Positions 35,901 through 43,327 of a stretch of 51,966 nucleotides of DNA are shown in pieces. The stretch's first letter is position 1; every line of letters starts with the position of its first letter. The DNA comes from Opitutia bacterium UBA7441 (GTDB lineage: Bacteria; Verrucomicrobiota; Verrucomicrobiia; Opitutales; Coraliomargaritaceae). Under the pieces are notes generated by a model. It was given only the letters and a program-made list of their open reading frames with translations. It was not told the origin of the DNA and made no database searches. The stretch covers positions 1 through 51,966 of the forward strand of contig DLQD01000139.1 in NCBI GenBank assembly GCA_002480015.1, read 5' to 3'. The position numbers and the translations under genes were made by a program.

Positions 35901-35997
35901 CGGGGAAGGCATTAACCTGTGGCTCCGCGCCAAGCTGTGGTGCGCCGACACAGCAAGCAAGCGCTAAGCAGCAGAGCAACTGCGACCTAATTCGCAT
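32938..35997 (-). CDS. large secreted tetratricopeptide repeat protein of the exb operon
   Basis: A 1019-aa protein from the ATG at 35997, with a signal peptide (LLCCLALACCVGAPQLGA). Nearly all of it is helical TPR repeats, for example VDSVDYWSGMAYLFSGSFED and EARFRRGVAYFGLGEYSAAR, with others near DHAYFESSALLMANKRYSAN and EAVLLLAEADLEQGRIGSAF. Large periplasmic TPR proteins next to ExbB/ExbD genes likely organise the energised envelope complex, as YbgF/CpoB does for Tol; that role is inferred. It overlaps the 3' end of the two-GH13 enzyme gene by 11 bases, which ties the enzyme and the motor into one transcript. The frame opens at 36069, but 35997 gives a proper signal peptide. Confidence 0.82.
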   Translation of the reverse strand: MRIRSQLLCCLALACCVGAPQLGAEPQVNAFPELDLPTLGQRAESAFPGNPEAGIPYMLEIRGRLTGAMSEEFRAIYRENLYMLGLAHMNWYQQTKNSAHLAAGIPFWDEFIQDFIGDKRHSLAMLNRADSRYGSEQWSAAVDGYLHVIGLYLYQLEEADLTGVLQRLVEGARLAERKDEIEATLWKCTAAEFSDVIRLFCLNALFDRALETNALDELLRLVSAINQDQRFRYDLGINLRLLAVGDRFEQDERYLEAGLLFSMVLPVEQLLYAVEDRLIEIEERLFRRQFIASKLTDLEKQLLDLRARRADLVTAPKYTANLRWRQARVLRLMGRTFEAFFAFRRLIEEYPQHKHVEQFRYAAFLQGIECRYIEEATRIGEAYLEVPAYVQFEKPIAVQLARIYEARRNIDKLAVLADEFLHRFPYEPVAAQMTHSLGHALFTQGETEVILETFPYWVEEFPDGAFVDSVDYWSGMAYLFSGSFEDALTTFDRLIATNPGSVYFTEARFRRGVAYFGLGEYSAAREVFEAWVADEGVEHPLQAEAHVFLGDLDAMDALVDSALANYEKVEALGATQALIDHAYFESSALLMANKRYSANEAILTRYLDAFPESPSAAEAVLLLAEADLEQGRIGSAFERYRGGIERFGHSIEADHVDQLIDAWWETDRDVRARVRQSQRFIERLLADEAFRSQILYDRVAQIRYFQEHAAIPEAIQSALTIRQPLYDAFARKTAQDPSAGEGRSLELEDYPVLESIMQGLLNEQAQLPATLPGEAFRALRASALELNQAALALRLLRALNLRAGVEVSPAELGEAEVALASPATLVWIAKIEARDDPLAAAMLLQRAIERTPVGRTAAEALFLLGEIEMEAAFFDRAADYFQRILDNHFAYERAPQAAMLRGEALRSARRYEAAIEAYSMIINQRDWRGEIWAEATFKIGLCFLAMNQTGKAQGFFERTYLAYAGYPAWSGKAVLESASLLEANGDRESAKRTYEFFLNTPNASDSPLYEVVRQRFQAL

Positions 35998-38900
35998 CCA
36001 ACGCGCTCCCATTGACAAAGACCACCGACGACATGGGCTCCAAGGTAAGTAGCGCTTGGCCGTTGGCAATCTTTAGCGTTCGACCACTCAAAACCTCGTC
36101 CAGCATCACGTTGTCCATTTCGGGTTGCAGCTCCAGTGTGAGGGTCACCGGCGCGGCCGAATGGTTGAAGGCGACAAGCGCGAGATCGCCATTGTAGGCG
36201 CGCACATACGCGTAGTGATCTTGATCGGCTAGGAGCACACGACGGCTACCCAAATACAATGAAGGATGCCCCCGACGGGCATGCGCAAGCTTGGAAAAAT
36301 GGACCCGCACAGAATCTTCAGCGGCCGACACCTGATCGCCGAAGCGCATCATCCGGCGATTGTCGGGATCACCGGCACCCGTCATGCCGATTTCATCACC
36401 ATAGTAAATCATTGGCACACCATCGATCGTGAGCAAGAAAGTCATCGCTTGCTTCAGCTTTTCATATGCAGAGGGATCATCCACCACTAGTTGCTGACTC
36501 CAGCCGACCTCTTCGTCATCGGGCTCACGGGCATCCGGTAAGTCACCATCCGCGTAGGCCATGAAGCGGGATTTATCATGATTACCCAGCAAGGGTGACA
36601 TGCGGACACTGCGCCCATAGACCATCTCCGATTCACGCAAAGCCTTTTCCAGCTCGGCGAAGCTAACTTGGCCCTCCGCGAAACAAGGCACGAGGATGTC
36701 GTAAAGCGGAAAGTCGAATTGCCCATCGAGCATGTTCGGCCCGACGAAATCAGCAATGCCTTGGCGGTTCTGGAAAGTCTCGCCCACGAAATAATAATTA
36801 GCATCGGGAAATGTATCGCGCATCCGAGTACGAAAGCGCCACCAGAAGTCGGGACGTATGTGTTTGACCGCGTCTAGGCGATAGCCATCCAACCCGTATG
36901 CATCGATCCAGTAGGTGGCATCCTCCAACAAGAACTCGATCGCATCGGGATTGCGAAAATCGAAAGCGGGCAGAAATGGTTCAAACCATGTGGTGAACGG
37001 GTTGTCATTCCAGCGCCGCAAATTGCGCGTCCCATCGCTCAACTCTAACTGTCCGAACAATTCGGGGCGCTCTCTGCGGATCGGGTTTTCCTCGTGCACG
37101 TGCTTGAGCACAAAGTCGGCCAGCATTTTAACCTCATTGGCATGCGCCGCATTGACGAGTTCCCGCAACGCCGCTTCGCCCCCGAAGCGGCGTTCGACGC
37201 CATATCGGGATACTGGCCAGTAACCGTGATAGCCCGTGTAATGACGAAAGGGTTCCAAATACTCCTGCCAGGCACCCTCGGGGTTCTGATTCAGAGGGGC
37301 TAGCCAAAGGACATTCACACCCAAATCCTCGAAATAGCCCTCTTCTAGCTTCTGCCGGATTCCCGCGAAATCCCCCCCCTGGTAGTTGGCGGGTGATAAG
37401 ACGTCCGTATCCTCGACCGGTTGGGTATTGCCGGGGTCGCCGTCATAAAAACGATCAGTAAAGGCATAATAGATAATATCATCCTGCCAGATATCTTCCA
37501 CCGGGGACCCGGCAAAGGTGATCGCAGGCAGGCCAACCTGTCCATCGTCTGTCTCTGCCAGCACACGGATCATCGCCCCCTTCGGCGCGGTATTTCCATG
37601 CGCGACGACGATACGCCCCTCCTCCACCGTGGCGGAAAGGGCCATCGTGCCGCCAGTCTTTGGCAGCGCTTCGGCAATGACCTGCCTCAGAGGGCGATCA
37701 GCACTTATCTCAATCGCTTCTGCCGTCACCGACTCAACAATCAAGGTAGCAGGCGGGAGGCCCACGGCCCCGCTCTCGACATTTAAAACGCTGTTGAACC
37801 CTCCATACCCATCGGCCTCGCGCTCTGGATTGGCGGGATCTGCCTCCCAGCGACCGTCGATCACATATTTATATACATATCTGCCTGGCTCGATCGTCCC
37901 CGTCCATGTCCAACCACCTTCGACTTTTTGCATCTTCGAGGCCTCTGTATTCCATTGATTGAAAGCACCGACCACCGAGACTGCCGTGACCTCGTTCAAT
38001 CCGGACAGGTAGAAAGTCTTTTTCGACACCGGTTCAACCACTAAAGGCAAACTACTCTCCAGTATGGAGCCACCCGCCAATTTTGGTTGCAACTGCAGGG
38101 ATACGCGCTTCAAACCTGTGCTTTCGGTATTGGTCTGGAGCATCAAGCGGTGATTCAAAGTATCCACTCGGCAAATGACCCCGTCCACCTCTCCGATGGC
38201 AAAGCGATGCGTCTCGCCAGGATTCCCGAATCGGCGGAGGTCAATGCTCAGTGCATCCCCCGCCCGTACCCGCATAACGGGTGGCGCACCGAGAAATGCA
38301 TTTCCGGCCGGCAGACTGGCTGGCACCCGAGCGCCTGCCGGTGCCGCCTGAGCCGTGCTGATTTCCCAATAAGCAGCGGATAGCGGTTCTAACTTATCCA
38401 AATATAGGCCTTCGCGGAGGACCTCCTGGATGGGCATGGACACCACCGTACCCGACTCCCCCAAGCGGTCCTTCAGCACCAGCCATGTGTCCGCGCTTGC
38501 CTCCCAACCCAAGGCGCTGACCGCATGCTGCGGTAGACGCACCCTCACATGACGGAGTGTTGCTTTGGCGTGAAAGTTGGCAGTCACTAAGAAATGTGAA
38601 TCACTTTCGGGATCGGTCCGCAGGTAGCTATAGAACCAATGACCCGACGGGTCCACATCCTGGACTTTGCCGTAAAATGGATTTTCGCGGTTCGCTGCAT
38701 TCAGCTGGATCGAATTCCCCGCGGCAAACGCGGGCTCCTGCAAGGTAGCGAGCAAACGGACATACCAGGCGCGCAAGGATCTCTGCGCCTCCGAAAGGCT
38801 AGCCCCGTCAGCGGCGCCATCATTCCACCACTTATTCAGCTCGGGCAGCGACCAATAATCGAAAATAGTAGAACGCTGGTCGTCACCCCCGAAGCCCTCA

Positions 38901-40750
38901 CGCCCGATGCCGGGCTCCCCGACTTTTTGTCCGTGATACAACATCACCGGCCCACGCGAGAGACCAAACAAGGTCGCCGTGACGGGCCGGCCGACCTCCA
39001 TCCCAAGTCCACCCCACGTCTGAGGGTGTGCAAGGCGAATCTCGTCGTGATTCTCAGTGTAACGCAGCGCACAATCAAAAAAGAAAGCCCCTAAACGGCT
39101 TTGCACCTGTTCGAGATCATTGACCCAGGCATTGCCGGTGTAGAGGTGCTCTAGGGTGTCGTATCCGGGATCGTCATACACAGCGTCAAATCCGGCGTCG
39201 AGAAGCGCTACCATGACGCTGTCACTTTCACGCAGCGCGGGGTCTCGGCTCGGTACTTTGGCGGGGTCATCGTTGTAAGCCTCCGCACAAAAAAAGGTTT
39301 CGGCATTTCGCATGCGCGCACGATGTATCACCCACTTCCAGAATTCAGGCGGGACCATGTGCGCCATGTCGACACGGAATCCGTCGACGCCAAGCTCCTG
39401 CCAGTAGGCAAGAATCAAATCCATCTTTTTCCATGTGTCGGGAATTCGCTTTCGCGGAGTGATCGCACTGGGGTATTCAGGCTCACGGTCGCGATTTAGG
39501 AAATCAAAGCCATAGTTGAGCTTCACGGTTTCATACCAATCGCCGTTCGAAGGATGCCAGCTGGCAACGTTGTTGCCAGTTACACGACCATGCACCCGCT
39601 CCGGCGGAAAGTATCCATCAGCCTTGCCGACCAGCTGCGCGGTTTCGTTAATAATCTGACCGGTATTATGATCGACAGTAGGCAAGCGTAAGGGTGCCGC
39701 GCCGTCCGTGATTTCTGAAGTGAGATAGAAAAAATTATTGTCCGCATCGAAATATACATCCGTACGGTCCTTCACTCCAAACGCCAGTTCAGGACGTATG
39801 TCGGACGCATAGCTGCGTGCAACGTGATTCGGAACAAAGTCAATAAGCACCTTAAGCCCGCTCGCCTTCATGCGCTCACAAAGCGCTTGGAACTCTTCCA
39901 GCCGCTTAGCCGGATCTTCCGCATAGTCGGGCGAGACATCGAAATAATCGCGAATCGCATAGGGGCTGCCGGCAATCCCCTTCAAAAGATCCGGGTCGTC
40001 GGCAGCCTGGCCGACCGCACTGTAGTCGGTCGAAGTCGCTTGCTGAATGACCCCGGTAAGCCAAACGTGGGTATAACCGTCGGCTCTCAATCCGGCCAAA
40101 ACTGATTTGGAGAGATCGTTGAATTTTCCCGACCCGTTTTCAGACAGCGTGCCATTAACCTTGCGGGTTTCATTCTCGTTGCCAAATAGGCGCGGTAGCA
40201 GTTGGTAGATTCGTGGCTTCGCCTGCACATGGCCGAAGCGACCTTTTAGTTCCAAGTCGCCGGAGGTCGTCACCGCATAGTAGCGTGGCAAGTAAACTTC
40301 GCGGCCAAAGCGTTGCGCATGGACGTGGTGCTCGGCCAACCCACCATCAGCGCCTTCAATAAACCATTGGACCGCACGCACCCGATCAATCGATCTCTCT
40401 TGAGGCAACGTCAATACATACCCGACTTCACCGCTCTCGAGACTAAAACCTGTTGAGCCAATTGACTGCCACTGATAGTCCGTATAATACCACACTGAGA
40501 GAGCGCCACCTTCAGCGATCTGTAGCAGAACATCGGCCTGAAAAGGAAGAAATATCCGGCGTCCATCGTCGAGACTCAGGATCGAAGACCCGAATCCCGG
40601 GCCAGCATCCAGAGCAACCCAAAGCGCAGCATCCGCAGGTGCGGCGGGCGACGGAATTTGAATCGAGATGGAGCGCGCATCCACCGACCCGGCGATCAAG
40701 GTGGCCGACAACACCAATACGTGCAGGAGTTTTTTACTCGGAGAGGTCAT
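35987..40750 (-). CDS. secreted enzyme with two GH13 catalytic domains and a CBM48-like module (amylase/pullulanase type)
   Basis: A 1587-aa exported protein (signal LLHVLVLSATLIAGSVDA; the frame opens at 40831, but the ATG at 40750 fits the signal). The first GH13 domain has DFVPNHV, GFRVDMAHM (D461), FFCAEAYND (E490) and TENHDEIR (D569). Next come beta modules and a CBM48/AMPK-like glycogen-binding domain (VSVVGAFNQWNTEASKM, YKYVIDGRWEADP) at about 915-975. The second GH13 domain starts at IIYYAFTDRFYDGDPGN and has GYRLDAVKHIRPDFW (D1293), YFVGETFQN (E1324) and LLGNHDKSRF (D1392). Its region I reads DFVLKHV, with Lys1216 where Asn is usual. Both triads are complete. It heads the exb operon and has two operator copies upstream. 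Bond specificities are not readable. Confidence 0.88.
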   Translation of the reverse strand: MTSPSKKLLHVLVLSATLIAGSVDARSISIQIPSPAAPADAALWVALDAGPGFGSSILSLDDGRRIFLPFQADVLLQIAEGGALSVWYYTDYQWQSIGSTGFSLESGEVGYVLTLPQERSIDRVRAVQWFIEGADGGLAEHHVHAQRFGREVYLPRYYAVTTSGDLELKGRFGHVQAKPRIYQLLPRLFGNENETRKVNGTLSENGSGKFNDLSKSVLAGLRADGYTHVWLTGVIQQATSTDYSAVGQAADDPDLLKGIAGSPYAIRDYFDVSPDYAEDPAKRLEEFQALCERMKASGLKVLIDFVPNHVARSYASDIRPELAFGVKDRTDVYFDADNNFFYLTSEITDGAAPLRLPTVDHNTGQIINETAQLVGKADGYFPPERVHGRVTGNNVASWHPSNGDWYETVKLNYGFDFLNRDREPEYPSAITPRKRIPDTWKKMDLILAYWQELGVDGFRVDMAHMVPPEFWKWVIHRARMRNAETFFCAEAYNDDPAKVPSRDPALRESDSVMVALLDAGFDAVYDDPGYDTLEHLYTGNAWVNDLEQVQSRLGAFFFDCALRYTENHDEIRLAHPQTWGGLGMEVGRPVTATLFGLSRGPVMLYHGQKVGEPGIGREGFGGDDQRSTIFDYWSLPELNKWWNDGAADGASLSEAQRSLRAWYVRLLATLQEPAFAAGNSIQLNAANRENPFYGKVQDVDPSGHWFYSYLRTDPESDSHFLVTANFHAKATLRHVRVRLPQHAVSALGWEASADTWLVLKDRLGESGTVVSMPIQEVLREGLYLDKLEPLSAAYWEISTAQAAPAGARVPASLPAGNAFLGAPPVMRVRAGDALSIDLRRFGNPGETHRFAIGEVDGVICRVDTLNHRLMLQTNTESTGLKRVSLQLQPKLAGGSILESSLPLVVEPVSKKTFYLSGLNEVTAVSVVGAFNQWNTEASKMQKVEGGWTWTGTIEPGRYVYKYVIDGRWEADPANPEREADGYGGFNSVLNVESGAVGLPPATLIVESVTAEAIEISADRPLRQVIAEALPKTGGTMALSATVEEGRIVVAHGNTAPKGAMIRVLAETDDGQVGLPAITFAGSPVEDIWQDDIIYYAFTDRFYDGDPGNTQPVEDTDVLSPANYQGGDFAGIRQKLEEGYFEDLGVNVLWLAPLNQNPEGAWQEYLEPFRHYTGYHGYWPVSRYGVERRFGGEAALRELVNAAHANEVKMLADFVLKHVHEENPIRRERPELFGQLELSDGTRNLRRWNDNPFTTWFEPFLPAFDFRNPDAIEFLLEDATYWIDAYGLDGYRLDAVKHIRPDFWWRFRTRMRDTFPDANYYFVGETFQNRQGIADFVGPNMLDGQFDFPLYDILVPCFAEGQVSFAELEKALRESEMVYGRSVRMSPLLGNHDKSRFMAYADGDLPDAREPDDEEVGWSQQLVVDDPSAYEKLKQAMTFLLTIDGVPMIYYGDEIGMTGAGDPDNRRMMRFGDQVSAAEDSVRVHFSKLAHARRGHPSLYLGSRRVLLADQDHYAYVRAYNGDLALVAFNHSAAPVTLTLELQPEMDNVMLDEVLSGRTLKIANGQALLTLEPMSSVVFVNGSALDAN

Positions 40751-40784
40751 AGACAAAATAGGAAATTGTGACTCCATATGACAA

Positions 40785-40796
40785 TGAACTGTCCAA
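40785..40796 (-). promoter_or_regulatory. putative LacI-family operator upstream of the TonB-like gene
   Basis: On the minus strand TTGGACAGTTCA, the inverse of the neighbouring site. It is centred about 98 bases before the ATG at 40889 and 35-46 bases before the divergent enzyme start at 40750. Together with the site at 40816 it forms a face-to-face pair, 25 bases from the first centre base to the second or about 2.5-3 helical turns. Confidence 0.5.
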
Positions 40797-40815
40797 GATC
40801 GCACAACCCGACCTA

Positions 40816-40829
40816 TTGGACAGTTGAAC
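40816..40829 (+). promoter_or_regulatory. putative LacI-family operator in the divergent two-GH13/TonB-like promoter
   Basis: TTGGACAGTTGAAC, the best match to the locus consensus. It is centred about 72 bases upstream of the two-GH13 enzyme start and 67 bases upstream of the TonB-like start. It falls inside the longest reading of both frames, which supports the shorter starts chosen for them. Confidence 0.6.
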
Positions 40830-40888
40830 AAGAATGGGGTTTTAGATTTCCGGCACCCCCTCTATGTTTTACCAAGCCACCCTTTTCT

Positions 40889-42031
40889 ATGTCCGAACCC
40901 ACTACGCCCAAACCTACCATCGCAGACAGACTCCTCAAGCGCCCTTTGCTCCTGATTTTGTTGGCTAGCTTACTATTGCACATCATAGTCGGCATCGGTT
41001 TAGGCAGTTGGAAGATCTTCACCCTTCTGACCGAAGAAGAAACCGAGATCGAAGTCGTCACGCCACCCGAAGCGATCCAGCCCAAGCAGCGGGAATACCA
41101 ATTGAAGACCATGCGCTCGCAGCGCTCGACGGCCACCGCCATGCCGATTCCCATTACAATCGATCAGCCTTCTGAGCTGAACCTGCCAACGATCGACGTG
41201 CCGAAACCGTCAACCAAGCAAAGCGCCATTCAAGCCCGCGGAAGCGCAGGAGACATCGGCGGCAGCCTAGGGGGGGGCTCGGGCAACAGCGCCGGCTTTT
41301 CCACGCTCTTCGGCAACACCTCCCCGCTCGCCGGAGCTCTGGAGGGTACCTTTATTGATTTCAAACAGGACCGCTACCGCGAAAGCCCACCCAGTGAGGG
41401 CTGGTTGGACGCAGGTAAAGGCTTCCTGCGTAACTATCGGCTCAATGAATTCAGAAAATACTTCAGCGCCCCACAAAAGCTCTATGCCACGCACTTTTAT
41501 ATTCCACTCATGAACGCCGACCAGGCGCCCCGCGCCTACGGTGTGGAAAACCTCGTGCAACCGAGCCAATGGATCGCGGTCTACCAAGGGAAGTTTCGTT
41601 CAGCACAAGGAGGCACTTACCGCTTCGTCGGCACGGCGGACGATATTTTAATCGTGGGCGTCAATGCCCGAACCGTGCTTTCCGGCGGCTTCACCGAATC
41701 CAACCCCAGCAGATGGGCACCGAACGACAAGCCAGAGTTTAGCGGGCCTCCGGTTTCCGAATATCTCCCAAAACTAACCACAGGCGATTGGTTTGAGCTG
41801 CCCCCCGGTGAGGCAAGCGACCTGACTGTCGTTATCGGCGAAATCCCCGGCGGAGAATTCGGGTGCTACCTCTTCATCGAAAAGAAAGGTGACGACTATG
41901 AGACCGCGAGCGATGGGCGCCCGATCCTCCCGGTCTTTAAATTAAAGAACTTCTCACAATCAGACAGGGACACTATTCTTTCGGACGGCTACCCCAAACG
42001 CCTCGACGGAGAAGTATTCGGTTTCTATTAA
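40889..42031 (+). CDS. TonB-like membrane anchor with a PA14-like periplasmic domain
   Basis: A 380-aa protein from the ATG at 40889. Residues 1-18 are cytoplasmic and end in basic residues (RLLKR). One helix follows at 19-40 (LLLILLASLLLHIIVGIGLG). It contains S27-x3-H31, the spacing of the Ser and His that TonB needs for coupling to ExbB/ExbD. Next come a Pro/Gln/Ser-rich linker and a Gly-rich stretch (GGSLGGGSGNSAG). From about residue 190 there is a PA14-like beta domain (YQGKFRSAQGGTYRFVGTAD, then DILIVGVNARTVLSGGF and GDWFELPPG). The C-terminal TonB domain is missing. It is divergent from the enzyme-TPR-exb operon and shares its operators. I infer that it is the energised partner of those ExbB/ExbD proteins, carrying a carbohydrate-contacting PA14 domain. 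Confidence 0.72.
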   Translation: MSEPTTPKPTIADRLLKRPLLLILLASLLLHIIVGIGLGSWKIFTLLTEEETEIEVVTPPEAIQPKQREYQLKTMRSQRSTATAMPIPITIDQPSELNLPTIDVPKPSTKQSAIQARGSAGDIGGSLGGGSGNSAGFSTLFGNTSPLAGALEGTFIDFKQDRYRESPPSEGWLDAGKGFLRNYRLNEFRKYFSAPQKLYATHFYIPLMNADQAPRAYGVENLVQPSQWIAVYQGKFRSAQGGTYRFVGTADDILIVGVNARTVLSGGFTESNPSRWAPNDKPEFSGPPVSEYLPKLTTGDWFELPPGEASDLTVVIGEIPGGEFGCYLFIEKKGDDYETASDGRPILPVFKLKNFSQSDRDTILSDGYPKRLDGEVFGFY

Positions 42032-42050
42032 AGTGGTGCCAAAGGGCAGA
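42027..42050 (+). repeat. direct repeat: duplicated tRNA-Met 3' end, copy 1
   Basis: A 24-base segment identical at 23 positions to 42211-42234, where it forms the 3' end of tRNA-Met plus flanking bases. This copy includes the stop codon of the TonB-like gene (42029-42031) and has no tRNA body. It looks like one end of an insertion or a duplication at a tRNA 3' end, a common attachment site. Confidence 0.65.
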
Positions 42051-42130
42051 CGCAGCGCGAGAGCGCGGCGTAGCCGTCCGCAGCAAAGCGGAGGATGTCA
42101 GAAGTGGTCCGGGCCGCTGAAGACACATTT

Positions 42131-42169
42131 GCTACTGCCTCGGCAGCTCAAAGCTGCCGAGGCAGTAGC
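42131..42169. repeat. perfect 18-bp inverted repeat, REP-like element
   Basis: Two perfect 18-base arms (GCTACTGCCTCGGCAGCT and its reverse complement) surround the loop CAA. Each arm is itself foldable (TGCC-GA-GGCA) and ends in CTAC/GTAG, as in REP elements mobilised by RAYT transposases. It lies between the two copies of the tRNA 3' end. It could also act as a strong transcript-end hairpin. Confidence 0.6.
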
Positions 42170-42179
42170 TAGCCACAAA

Positions 42180-42207
42180 GAAGCCTTCCGCATTCACGGA
42201 AGGCTTC
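42180..42207 (-). terminator. terminator hairpin just after tRNA-Met
   Basis: An 11-bp perfect stem (GAAGCCTTCCG / CGGAAGGCTTC) with a 6-base loop starts 10 bases after the tRNA 3' end on the minus strand. A short pyrimidine-rich TTCTTT tail follows on that strand. Confidence 0.6.
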
Positions 42208-42210
42208 GAT

Positions 42211-42292
<82 letters not shown>

Positions 42293-42394
42293 ATAAAGTT
42301 ATTTTGCAAATTGAAGCAATTCGTGTCGCGAAACGACAGTTTAAACTGAAATCGCATAGATGACACAAATTAATTCAAAAAACACCCCCGAAAA

Positions 42395-42425
42395 ACGGGA
42401 AGCTAGGAAAAAGCCCGCTTCCCGT
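42395..42425 (-). terminator. probable terminator downstream of higBA
   Basis: A 9-bp stem (ACGGGAAGC / GCTTCCCGT) with a 13-base loop. Read on the minus strand it is followed by TTTT. It lies 140 bases after the higA stop. No gene is seen between 42293 and 42566. Confidence 0.5.
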
Positions 42426-42565
42426 GCCGCTGTCAAGCGATCAATTAGCTGAAATCTCTCGTCCGCACCAGACGCCCCTGCCCTGAAAACGGAGCGGACA
42501 ATTTCTTATAGCCTGGCTTATTTTGAACGCTCTTCGGTCGGGTGCGTGTGGCGAGCCCCTAAGCC

Positions 42566-42907
42566 TTACAATTTTCGATGATACGCAGCCGTATCCTCGG
42601 CGCACCCAAGCATCTGCGCGGGTTCGATCGCATCCAGTTCGCTCGCGATACGATCGCGCTGGGTCTCGAGGTCGTGTCGGCGTTGCAGGTTGATCCAATA
42701 TTCGGCACTGGTGTTGAGGTATTTCCCGAGCTTCAAGGCAATGGGCACAGTGATGCTTTGGCGGCCCTTGCAAATGCCGGTAACGGTGCTGTGGGCAATG
42801 TGTAGGTCTTTCCCAAGTCGATATTGGGTAATGCCATAGGCATCGATGCCTTCTTTGAGAAGTGATCCGGGGTGCTGCACGGCAGGTAATGTTTGGCTTT
42901 GGCTCAT
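42566..42907 (-). CDS. higA: HigA-family antitoxin (XRE-type helix-turn-helix)
   Basis: A 113-aa DNA-binding antitoxin. It starts like HigA proteins (PGSLLKEGIDAYGITQYRLG) and has the helix-turn-helix QYRLGKDLHIAHSTVTGICK and the tail LGKYLNTSAEYWINLQRRHD common to the VapI/HigA group. It would bind and neutralise the HigB toxin and repress the operon. It follows higB by 15 bases, in the inverted toxin-first order usual for higBA. The region around it is a small-gene area next to a tRNA, which suits horizontal acquisition. Confidence 0.93.
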   Translation of the reverse strand: MSQSQTLPAVQHPGSLLKEGIDAYGITQYRLGKDLHIAHSTVTGICKGRQSITVPIALKLGKYLNTSAEYWINLQRRHDLETQRDRIASELDAIEPAQMLGCAEDTAAYHRKL

Positions 42908-42922
42908 AGGGCTTCTTTCGTT

Positions 42923-43204
42923 TTAATGATAGTCGATGATCTCAAGATCGAAGGCATTGCCCGCCTCCCAGCGGAAACAAATCCGCCACTGTTGGTTGAT
43001 ACGTATGCTGAACTGTCCGGCTCGGTCTCCGCCCAGCACTTCTAGCCGATTCCCCGGCGGGAAGCGAAGGTCTTCGACTCGTATGGCTGCATCAATTTGA
43101 GCGAGCTTATCACGACTCTTTGACTGGATATTGAACGGGAGCTTTGCACTGCGCTGACGGTTCCACACCTTTTCCGCCTCCTTGCTGCGAAAACTCTTGA
43201 TCAT
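42923..43204 (-). CDS. higB: HigB-family toxin (RelE-like mRNA interferase)
   Basis: A 93-aa toxin of the plasmid-maintenance killer/HigB group, a ribosome-dependent mRNA endonuclease. It starts MIKSFRSKEAEKVWN and has the conserved IDAAIRVEDLRFPPGNRLEV and QFSIRINQQWRICFRWEAGN segments, ending in EIIDYH. It lies just upstream of higA in one transcript. Upstream, 43205-43327 has an AT-rich stretch (TTTTTATAAATAC near 43254) that could hold its promoter. Confidence 0.93.
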   Translation of the reverse strand: MIKSFRSKEAEKVWNRQRSAKLPFNIQSKSRDKLAQIDAAIRVEDLRFPPGNRLEVLGGDRAGQFSIRINQQWRICFRWEAGNAFDLEIIDYH

Positions 43205-43327
43205 AAGCTAAAACTTAACCCGAGCTCGATCAAGGTAAAGCATTATTTCTAATTTTTATAAATACTACAAAGGTACTGACATGAACCGTTTTGCCTCCTT
43301 CAGTCGAAGCGAACTGGCCGTTTGCCA

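Noticed and set aside
42031..42050. A second tRNA gene next to the TonB-like stop codon
   Set aside because: Only the 3' terminal segment is duplicated; no D arm, anticodon or 5' acceptor strand can be folded.
42441..42773. 110-codon frame overlapping higA on the same strand in another frame
   Set aside because: It reads through the HigA helix-turn-helix out of frame, and HigA itself is a clear family match.
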